Made by a program: the position numbers and the translations under genes. From positions 7,019,151 to 7,083,150 of the forward strand of contig CM035235.1 in NCBI GenBank assembly GCA_020226215.1: a stretch of 64,000 bases of DNA, given 5' to 3'. The notes under the pieces are model-generated. The model made no database searches. It was given only the letters and a program-made list of their open reading frames with translations, and was not told where the DNA came from. This document shows positions 51,030 to 59,712 of this stretch, one piece after another; position 1 is the stretch's first letter, and every line of letters begins with the position of its first letter. This DNA is from Sindora glabra. Lineage: Eukaryota; Streptophyta; Magnoliopsida; Fabales; Fabaceae.

Positions 51030-51115
51030 TTAAAAGGTAAGTCAATAATTAACTTTACCATTTAGTTAACTTAATAATTTTCATATTAAATAAGTTAATA
51101 ATTAACTTATGAACT
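51030..51115 (+). repeat. 86-bp direct repeat, left copy, abutting Gypsy LTR
   Basis: Begins TTAAAAGGTAAGTCAATAAT and ends AATTAACTTATGAACT. It matches 56720-56805 apart from about two single-base indels and ends exactly at the first base of the left LTR. Confidence 0.9.
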
Positions 51116-51748
51116 GATGAAAAAAGGACGGACCTTGAATAGGATTTGAAACAACAAAACGGAAAAAGGATGGAGGATGGGCGCCACAATCACGGATTGA
51201 TAAGCCGAAGGAAAGATCGCCACAAGAGGAGGCCTCTTTGATAAAATCAAGGATAATTGGCTCACTCCAGAACCCAAGAGTCACAAGCTCTCAAATATCA
51301 AATTGTATTCAAACTGAAATAAAAATATATTTACAAGAGGTTATATATGACCAGCCCCTATAAGCAAACCCTAATGGGCCTTGTACACTAACAAGCCCAA
51401 TTTTAAGTGACCCAAATAAAATAACAAGTTTTCATGCCAAAATAAATCTAAAAACAAGTCTTGGCCCATAAGGCTCATTTATTACAAAAATGCTAAACTA
51501 ACTAAATGTTAATGGATTCATTAGAGTCCAAGTCTTCCAAATACACGCAATTGAGCATCTTGGACTCTTTTAGCTCCAAATTGTGCCTTTTCTCAAATAG
51601 GGGAGCAATCATCTTCTCTAGGTCTCCCTTCATCCCCTTTGCCAAACCCTTGACATTGATTCCGTGAAGCCCTTTCAACACCCTTTAGTCCATTGTCTTC
51701 AATGGGCTTTCTTTGATTTTCATCAATGTCTTTCTTTGATTTTCATCA
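51115..51748 (-). repeat. Gypsy 3' LTR (left end of element)
   Basis: Bounded by TGATGAAAA and TTTTCATCA. Compared with the right LTR it has an extra copy of the TCTTTGATTTTCATCAAT end motif and many single-base indels concentrated in its first ~230 bp; the rest is nearly identical. Confidence 0.9.
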
Positions 51749-51763
51749 ATCCCTCCTTCTTCA
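51749..51763 (-). other. Polypurine tract
   Basis: On the minus strand GAAGAAGGAGGGAT directly precedes the LTR start TGATGAAAA, as expected for the plus-strand primer site. It also encodes the end of pol (EEGGIDEN). Confidence 0.8.
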
Positions 51764-51867
51764 AGAGAATTCGCCCTCGAATTTAAATCTTCAAAACCTA
51801 CATCAATAGGAGAAAGATTAGAAACACCAAAATAAGCACTTATATCAAACTCACCATGAGAATTCAA
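51764..51867 (-). pseudogene. Gypsy pol C-terminus
   Basis: Minus-strand frame gives YFGVSNLSPIDVGFEDLNSR then ANSLEEGGIDEN, the usual end of plant Ty3/Gypsy Pol (FNVxDLSPFD...EEGxxD). It shows that the true pol end is retained while the middle is lost. Confidence 0.75.
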
Positions 51868-52079
51868 ATTAGGAGAACAATTATTGTCTCTTTCAAGACT
51901 TGAAATGAAACCATCTCCTCTTAGATGTAGCCATGGGGGACACCACCTTTTCCATTCATATCATCAATATGCAACCAGCCCGGATCAAATACAAAATAAG
52001 AGTCATCAATCTCATGCAAGCCTATAAAATTACCAATAGCAACAAGTTTTATCAAAGAAAGCAGGTAAAACATGATTCT

Positions 52080-52370
52080 TCAAAAGCTTTGCACAAAAGT
52101 TATGAAATCAAGAGAGCTTTCAATTTTAGCAACAAATTGATGTGGTAAACATTTTTCAATTTTCTTTCCTTCATTCATCTCTATTGCTATGCCACATACA
52201 ATATCATCCACAATTATAATACTTCCCATACAACATGAACCTTTCTTAAAATTAGCATGCAACTTCTCATTCTTCAAATTTGCCAAGATACATTTCAAAA
52301 GTTCATTATGCTCAACTATTATTTTACTATCCACAAGAATGTCATCAAGAAGTGGCAAGCAATCTTTCAA
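52080..52370 (-). pseudogene. Reverse transcriptase fragment, out of order
   Basis: Reads LLDDILVDSKIIVEHNELLK then CILANLKNEKLHANFKKGSC, matching the Gypsy RT block YxDDILVYSK..xEHxxHLxxVLxxLRxxxLYxNLxKCxF. The YxDD box is altered to LLDD and VYSK to VDSK. In the minus-strand order it lies downstream of integrase-type sequence (52734-53181) although RT should precede RNase H and integrase, so pol has been rearranged. It overlaps plus-strand open frames that are shadows. Confidence 0.7.
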
Positions 52371-52733
52371 TTCTTTAATTCCTTAAACAGCAACAAGATC
52401 CCACCTTAAACTCATCAAAACAATGGAAATAAACACAAGAAAAATTTATCAATGAAAACATTTATAACATGATTCATTAAACTCAAGGAAGTACTTGGTG
52501 CATTAGGACAAACCAAGTATCATAGCCAACCATTCATATAAACCATGCTTTGTTTTGAAGATGTTTTTCCATGCATTCCTTATTCCAAAGCAAGTGGATA
52601 AAATCCTCCCATTAAACCATGCTTGGAAACACATAAGGATCCAGCAATACATAAAGCATAATATCAAGAGTACCCTTAATATGAAAATGTTTTATCAATT
52701 TATATCCATAGGCTTCTTTACCAAACAGATTTC

Positions 52734-53290
52734 TTATAGAACTCTTGGGCACATACATGTTGTTCTTCCACATAAAAATCTATCATGAATAAAATTGTCT
52801 CCAAAAACCATTTTCTCACAAGTATCAACATTTGAAACACCTTCACTAGATAGAAGAGTAGCAAAATCAATTAAAGGAATAACAACATCAAGTGAAGAAC
52901 TAGGAAAATCATAATCATTTAGATACAAAATCCCAATGTTTCCAACACCTAAACACATTTTTATGCAAATTAGAGATGAGAGTGTACCTCCAAGACAACA
53001 TATCAACCATCACAATAATGTTACCTTGCTCCAATTGGGGCATTTCCCTTCTCACACATGGTAGCTCTTTGGATGATTGTTTGGAAGCACTTCTTGGAAT
53101 TTCTTCAAACAGCATCACAAGTATTTGACAAAACAATTTCAAGATTGTTAGTATTTTTATAAGCTTTCTTGTACAAGACAATTGGCTTTAGAAATATAGA
53201 AAACACTCTTTATCTCACTTGCTTTTCTAATAACTCTCAAATTTTCTTTTCTTTCTTTTTCCACACAATCACTCTCTTTTTTCTCTAAAA
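52734..53290 (-). pseudogene. Pre-RT, RNase H end and integrase N-terminal scraps
   Basis: In order on the minus strand and across frameshifts: PIVLYKKAYKNTNN and FEEIP (the linker before Gypsy RT), then DMLSWRYTLISNLHKN (RNase H end, normally DALSRRYTLL), then LGVGNIGILYLNDYDF and DNFIHDRFLCGRTTCMCPRV (the lead into the integrase zinc domain). The RT palm and RNase H catalytic core that should separate the first two are missing, and the integrase core is absent after the last. Confidence 0.65.
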
Positions 53291-53319
53291 CTGAATTTTT
53301 CTCTCACTTTTTTTTCTTC

Positions 53320-54130
53320 TCATGACTCTCCACTCTTTTCTACTCTCTTCTCCTCTCTATTATTTTCTTCATTTTTTCTCTCATATACTTCTCTCTTTTT
53401 CATTTTTGTTCTTTTCTCATCTTCTTCTCTCTTTTTCTTTTCTTCCTCTCTTTTCTTTTGCATCCTCAATTGATCCTCATACACTTGTTTTGGAGTTAAA
53501 GGATTGAGTTTTATTTTTCTCCCATTCACTTCGAAGCTATATGTGTTGAGGACACCATCATGTGTAACCTTCCTATCAAATTGCCATGGTCTTCCAAGCA
53601 ATAAATGACAAGCATTCATAGGAGCAACATCACACAACACCTCATCATGGTATTTGCCAAGGATAAAAGAAACCAACACTTGCTTTGTCCACCTCTATTC
53701 CATCACTATCATTCAACCATTGCAACTTGTATGGAGTAGGATGTGGTAAAGTAGGCAAATTCAACTTCTCTACCATGTAGGTACTAGCAACATTAGCACA
53801 ACTTCCACTATCTATGATCACATTGCACATCTTACCCTTAATGTTGAATCTAGTGTGGAAGATGTTCTCTCTTTGATCTTCACTTTCTTCCTTTGCTTGT
53901 TCTCCCAAGACTTTTTGAATCTTTAGTGCTCTCTTAAGTGGACAATCAATGGCATGATGACCATGCTTTAAGCATTTGAAGCATTTGTCCTCGAAATGCT
54001 TTTGATACTTTTCAACTTTGACTTTTCCTCTTAGACACTTCTTCCTTAGACTTTGATGATGATTCTCCTTTAATTCTTGAAGATGATTCAGACTTGCATG
54101 GAAATACTTTGTCTTCCTTCTTTTCAACAT
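53320..54130 (-). pseudogene. Gypsy zinc knuckle and aspartic protease region
   Basis: The minus-strand frame at 54130-53645 holds CFKCLKHGHHAIDC, an intact CCHC zinc knuckle, then CNVIIDSGSCANVAST, a retropepsin active site (DSG). After a frameshift near 53670 the frame 53679-53320 continues VLVSFILGKYHDEVLCDVAP and HLLLGRPWQFDRKVTHDGV, typical of the plant Gypsy protease C-half, and ends in a long Lys/Glu/Arg-rich tail (mostly K, E and R for about 50 residues). Protease would cut Gag-Pol; one frameshift separates its halves. Confidence 0.88.
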
Positions 54131-54144
54131 TCCTCTCCCAAGAT

Positions 54145-54939
54145 TTACATGAAGAAACTATAGTGGCAGTCATGAATAAATTTTTCCCTCATAATAGCTT
54201 TCATCTCTTCCCAAGTAGCAATAGGCCTTGCACCCTTTCTTCTTCTAGCTGAATCAAGTTGATCCCACCAAATATTAGCATAATCACTAAATTGATAGGT
54301 AGCAAGCCTCACTTTTGTCTCTTCTGAATAATGGTGACAAGCATAGATTGATTCCATCTTCTTTTCCCACTCTAAGTAAGCTTGAGGATCATTCTTTCCT
54401 TGAAACAAAGGAAATTTCATTTTGCCACTTTGAAAGTTTGAAGCTATTCCACCACTTCTTTGTCTATCTCCACCACTCCTATCATCTCTTCTTTTATCTC
54501 TTTTTACATCATCATGATACACTCTTTCTGTTTTACTCCTTTCATTTTTATTTTCAACTCCTTTTTCTTCAATACATCTCTCATGTTGTCTTCTACCTCC
54601 TCTTTCTTTTTTCATCTCTCCTATCTCTTATTCTATCATACCTCCTCTCTTCATCATCCCTCCCTATCATATCTCCTATCTCTCCTCCTATCATATCTCC
54701 TCTCTTCATCATCTCTAGGAGAACTACTAGAATCTTCATAGGAATGTGGAGAATGGTCACGTGCTTGCCTTCTTACATTATTTGCCATGGGTTTCTTGAA
54801 ATATTTCTTATGGTTTCATTCTGCCTCTCAAACATTCTTTCAAATCTTTGTGCAAGTCCTTCAATTTGTCTTCTAACAGCTAAGGGACTTAAGTGAGGGA
54901 GGAGTGCTTTCACCACTTGATCCACCTTTATGAGACATG
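54145..54939 (-). pseudogene. Gypsy gag, truncated
   Basis: The likely start is the minus-strand ATG at 54939 (MSHKGGSSGESTPPS); a one-base shift then leads into LAVRRQIEGLAQRFERMFER. An Arg/Asp-rich low-complexity stretch (about 54600-54730) precedes the retrotransposon gag core: KMKFPLFQGKNDPQAYLEWE, YQFSDYANIWWDQLDSARRR, TWEEMKAIMREKFI. About half of the core domain after KFI seems deleted, since the frame jumps almost at once to the Ser/Lys-rich linker before the zinc knuckle. Gag would assemble virus-like particles; this copy is defective. Confidence 0.85.
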
Positions 54940-56071
54940 TCCTACAAAACAGAAATATTAATGTAATAAAAGGTCCTCTCCACTCGCTAAGTGTTTCACT
55001 CAAAAGATGTTTACTCATGTTTCACTAAAAATTAGCTTTTGTGTAAGGATTTCTCTCTTGCCTTTTTCCTCTCAAGTGCTCTCAAAAGTTCTTAAGGAAG
55101 TCAACCTCCAATCCACACAATCAACCACAACCAAGTGACAATCAATCAGCAAGACACAAGTGAAGCCAACAAAAGAAAACTCTAAGACAAAACTAAGGAA
55201 GCCAACAAAGACAATTACGAAAAAACTAAACAAGGAATAAGCACACTAAGGAAAACAGAATGCAAACAAGACAAGAATGGAGAAATTAGAGAAGATTATG
55301 TAATGTTAAATAATAGCTAAGTTGTTCTCAAAATTTCTGGTATTGAATAAATCAAAAACTAAGCAAAAGCAAGCTGAAAGTTGCAAGAAAGTGGCATTCA
55401 AGAAGCACTTTTGTGTGCTGCAAAAAAAATTTTTTTGCCTCTTTTTTTTTTTTTTTTTTTTTTTTGCTGCAGATTTTTTTTTCTTCTTCTTCTTTTTTTC
55501 ACAATAGTTGTATCTTTTTTTAAATTGAATCACACAATTTTCAATTAGCCACTATTGATAAACTTGCAAGAACAAGCAAAAATATGGAATGTTCATTTTT
55601 GAGACAACAAAAATTCAATCCAATTGAACCAGAAATTTAGAAAGAAGAAGTAAACAAGGAATTAGAATTGATTGGTATTCACAATTCCCTTCAAATCAAG
55701 CTATTACTTAACATCAAATACCAAACTGATAGAATTTTAGAAGATTGGACAGATCAAATCAAGAACATGTGATGAACAATTGATGAACACGAAGAACACA
55801 ATTGCAGAAAATAACAATTGGATTATGAATTTGCCATTCGAATCATCAAGAAATAAAGAATCAAGCAATAAAACAAGTGTTGCAACAGATTTAGGAAAGA
55901 TTGTACCAAGACATGACGAAACCCTAATGCATGAACAGTGACGGCGTGATAGTACGAGGGTCCGTTGAATCAGTACCAATTGCCAGGAAAACGAAACGCA
56001 TGAACAGTGCACAAACAGTACGTGCGAACAGTATCGATGAAACAGTACCTCAAATCCAATTCCAAACCAAG
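54940..56071 (-). other. Gypsy 5' leader with poly(T)/poly(A) tract
   Basis: Non-coding stretch between the PBS and gag start. It includes a 24-nt T run (55442-55465) beside ATTTTTTTTTCTTCTTCTTC and small GCTGCA words on both sides. The minus-strand frame at 55737-56234 overlaps the LTR and is not a gene. Confidence 0.7.
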
Positions 56072-56083
56072 CCTCTGATACCA
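56072..56083 (-). other. Primer-binding site, initiator tRNA-Met
   Basis: Minus strand reads TGGTATCAGAGG, matching the plant iMet PBS (TGGTATCAGAGC) in all but the last base, two bases inside the LTR end. It fixes the element's orientation. Confidence 0.92.
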
Positions 56084-56085
56084 AT

Positions 56086-56715
56086 TGATGAAAAATAAAG
56101 AGGGATCTTGAATTGGATTTGAAACAAGGAAAACAGAAAAGATGGAGGATGGGCGCCACAATCACGGATTGATAAGCCGAAGGGAAAAGATCGCCACAAG
56201 AGGAGGGCCTCTGGATGATAAGATCAAGGGACAATTGGGCTCACTCCAGAACCCAAGGAGTCACAAAGCTCTCAAATATCAAATTGTATTCAAAACTGAA
56301 TAAACATATGTTTACAAGAGCTTATATATGACCAGCCCCCATAAGCAAACCCTAATGGGCCTTGTACACTAACAAGCCCAATTCTAAGTGACCCAAATAA
56401 AATAACAAGTTTTCATGCCAAAATAAATCTAAAAACAAGTCTTGGCCCATAAGGCCCATTTATTACAAAAATGCTAAACTAACTAAATGCTAATGGATTC
56501 ATTGGAGCCCAAGTCTTCCAAATACACGCAATTGAGCATCTTGGACTCTTTTAGCTCCAAATTGTGCCTTTTCTCAAATAGGGGAGCAATCATCTTATCT
56601 AGGTCTCCCTTCATCCCCTTTGCCAAACCCTTGACATTGATCCGTGAAGCCCTTTCAACACCTTTAGTCCATTGTCTTCAATGGGCTTTCTTTGGTCTTT
56701 CTTTGATTTTCATCA
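56086..56715 (-). repeat. Gypsy 5' LTR (right end of element)
   Basis: TGATGAAAA at 56086 and TTTTCATCA ending at 56715 mark its limits. It is followed by ATAA and then the right copy of the 86-bp repeat. Confidence 0.9.
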
Positions 56716-56719
56716 ATAA

Positions 56720-56805
56720 TTAAAAGGTAAGTCAATAATTACTTTACCATTTAGTGTAACTTAATAATTTTCATATTAAATAAGTTAATAATTAACTTAT
56801 GAACT
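56720..56805 (+). repeat. 86-bp direct repeat, right copy
   Basis: Same sequence as 51030-51115 with about two single-base indels. It starts four bases after the LTR end and runs into ATCAAGGCTAAAG, presumably the original flank. Confidence 0.9.
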
Positions 56806-58899
56806 ATCAAGGCTAAAGATTAGAGTTATTAAAGTAGGTTTAATGTATCTGTCAAATAGGTATGGCCTATGCAAATACGGACCAAGTTCATGACAAGTCA
56901 ATCTGTATTATTTATATTTAAAACTTGTTCAATTTTAGAGGGTTTAAACTCATCAAAATTTGTGATAGATACAAGTTATCTATAAGTTTCAACTAAAAAT
57001 TTGTGAACTTGACAACTATAGACTGGTCCGTCTTGAATTGAAATCCCTAACTAACTGATCTATATTATTCATGTTTAAAATAAATTTAATTTTTAAAATC
57101 CAAAACTATGAAAATAGGTGGCAAGTTACAGTTGGGTCACATCCAATCTATAAGTCACGGCTAATTTTACACTCTTAGTTTAATAAGATTAGTTTGATAT
57201 TGATATAATGTTATCTAATTTGAAATTAAAATTAATATAAAATGATAATAGTAATCTGACCTAAAAAAGTATTAAAATTGATTAACCCAATCTAATAAAA
57301 GATTGGCACTAATAAATATTAACTCATTAGATTATTAGGTTAACTTATTAATTTGATAATAGTAAATAATAAATTATTAATTTATTATTAAGTGTATGTT
57401 TATATATATCAAAATTTTAATTTTTGTATATTAAAATTATACTTCAATATAATATTAAAATTATATATATGAGTAATATTAAATAATTTTTAATATTAAC
57501 ACTAATGAATTTATATATCTAATATGATTAGCATATATTATGAAAGTTTATAAATTAAAAAATATCTAACATTAAAATTAATGAATTTGTATATTTAATA
57601 TTATCAATATATATTACACAAATTTATTAAATAAATAATTATATTAAATTAAAAATATAATAAGAATTATGTAAGAAATTAATTTTTCATCATGAAATTT
57701 AAAAATTAATAAAAAAGATTACACAAAGCAGTTATTAAGTAAATATATATAAAATAATTATTATAACTAAATAAATATATTAATTAAAGTAATAAATTAT
57801 TATTACTATAGTAAAATAATGATATATTATAATATGTTATGAATTTAGTTAATAATATATATGTACTAATTTTAATTAACTGCTATTTTTTTTTAGGTTT
57901 TATCCTATGGCTTTTAATTACTTTCTAATTAGTTATTTTTCTATGTTGAAAATTATTATATTTTAATTTATTTTCTTATTATTTTAGGTATGATAATAAT
58001 AATTTTTAATTAATTAATTATATCAAACTAGCAATAAAAATAAATGATATAATTATAATAATAACAACAACAACAACAATAATAATAATAATATATCATA
58101 AAATCGCTTAAAACCATGCCTATAAAAATTAATACAGGATTTAAATTAATATTGATATTATAACAATTCAATCCAACTTAACTTAATAAGATGAGAAAGT
58201 AATCAAACTTGAGACTAATTAAAATATATTTTTATTCTTTAAATTAGTCTAATAAGATTGAATTAGTTTATCTTAATAACCCTCCAAAAGATATTTTATT
58301 TGAACAGTTTTTCCAAAACTAATTCCTAGGCTGTACAATTTTAACAATGTTAAAATAAAAACTAATAATCATTAAAAAATATCTAATAATACTAATTAAA
58401 ATTTAAGGATGTAATAATCAATTAATTGCTTTGTCTACTTAGAAAAAAACAATTGTTTTATACAATCTTTCTCATAATCAATCGGATTCACCCGAGGAAA
58501 AGCTGCCAACTTTCAAAAAGTTAGTCCAGTTGCCAAGTTTCGGCGATGTGTTTATGTGGTATGTTTTTATTTTTATATTTTTACAAATTATTTTTAAAAG
58601 TTATTTTTATATTTTTAAAATTGGTTGCAGTTTAAAAAAATTAAAATTAAAAGATTGTTGATATTAGAAATAAAAAATATTTTATTTAATTATAAAATTG
58701 GTATTTAAAATAAAAAGATAAATTTTAAAAAATTAAAAATTATTTTTATTTTTTTATTTTTAAATTATATATTTAAAGAATAATTTTTATATATAAATTT
58801 TAAAAATAAATTGATAACAAATTCTCCGATTTAAAAAAAATAAAAAAATATTTTTAAAAATAGAAACAAACGGGCTGGAGCCTTTTCTGGGTAAGGTTT
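56806..58899. other. A+T-rich intergenic sequence upstream of the gene
   Basis: No coding signal. A compound AAC/AAT microsatellite lies at about 58056-58092. Sequence at 58440-58560 is somewhat less A+T-rich and may belong to the distal promoter of the gene downstream, but no element could be assigned. Confidence 0.6.
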
Positions 58900-59712
58900 T
58901 TTTCTGTAAACTTCTATCAAAAAATATGATGAATTCATGTTGACGGCAAAATCAAATCCAGGGTTCTTCTTCCCTCTTTGCAAACCAAAACAATCTAGAA
59001 TTGGGAATTAAGGTGTTTTGGTATTCAAGAACCCTTATCAACAAAGATGATAGTGGGATGCATTCAGTAGGCCTATTTTGATTTGTCGTTGCTCTATGAT
59101 TCGTTCTGCTTAAAATCAAAATCCCTCCTTATCTCCCTTTGTCTAGCGACGCCAAAAGGGACAGCAGTAAGTTGTTGGCAACCCAAATGATCGCTCATGA
59201 AAACTCAACGACCAAGGATCTCAAATACTGGTTCACACAGGAAGCACAGCTCTCTAAGTCTACGAATTTCATTGCGTTTCTCCATCCAATGAACCAACAT
59301 TGATTCTTATTCAGCTACACTCCTAGACTGCGGACTCAGTTTGTCAAATGTTGTTTTTTCATTATGTAATTTTTTGAAGAGTTAATATGACGACAGTTTA
59401 GATAATGGTTTTTTCCTTTCCTTTGGTTCTTATTATCTTAATGTCTTTTCAGTTACATATTCCCGAATTATTGTTGTGTTTTTTTCTCTTGTATCTAGGA
59501 CTCCGCTCAAAATTGATTGGCAAGTTTTTATTTTCTGCTGATAAATGTTTTTTGGTTGTCTTTAGGAGCAAGGCTTTGTGTGAATTGCAACAAGGGCATT
59601 GGTGATTTATGCCGTTAAAAGTGGTTTTCAATTCTGGGTAATCTAGAATGGTTTTACCATTGGTGTTTGGAAATATTTAGGGAATATCTGCAGGTTTTGT
59701 TGTTCAAAGGAT
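58900..59712 (+). promoter_or_regulatory. 5' leader/promoter-proximal region of SLC35F5-like gene
   Basis: Composition turns more balanced from about 58900. The ATG at 59713 follows an apparent 3' splice site (ATATCTGCAG ending at 59693), so the start codon lies 19 bases into an exon and an intron in the 5' UTR is likely. The transcription start, TATA box and upstream donor could not be fixed. The open frame 59405-59605 lies inside this leader and has no known domain. Confidence 0.5.

Larger units (their letters stand above)
51115..56715 (-). mobile_element. Internally deleted Ty3/Gypsy LTR retrotransposon
   Basis: Two ~630-bp LTRs with TGATGAAAA...TTTTCATCA ends enclose, on the minus strand, an iMet primer-binding site beside the right-hand (5') LTR, gag, zinc knuckle, protease, scraps of RT/RNase H/integrase, the pol C-terminus and a polypurine tract beside the left-hand (3') LTR. 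At 5.6 kb it lacks most of RT, RNase H and integrase. The usual 5-bp target duplication is absent; an 86-bp repeat abuts the element instead. Clade not resolved, probably one of the chromovirus-type lineages. Confidence 0.9.

Noticed and set aside
54315..54896. 193-codon open frame on the plus strand, the second longest in the window
   Set aside because: It is antisense to the Gypsy gag; its Ser/Leu/Phe-rich composition mirrors the Arg/Asp/Lys-rich gag linker.
55737..56234. 165-codon minus-strand open frame
   Set aside because: It spans the Gypsy leader, primer-binding site and part of the LTR, with no domain similarity.
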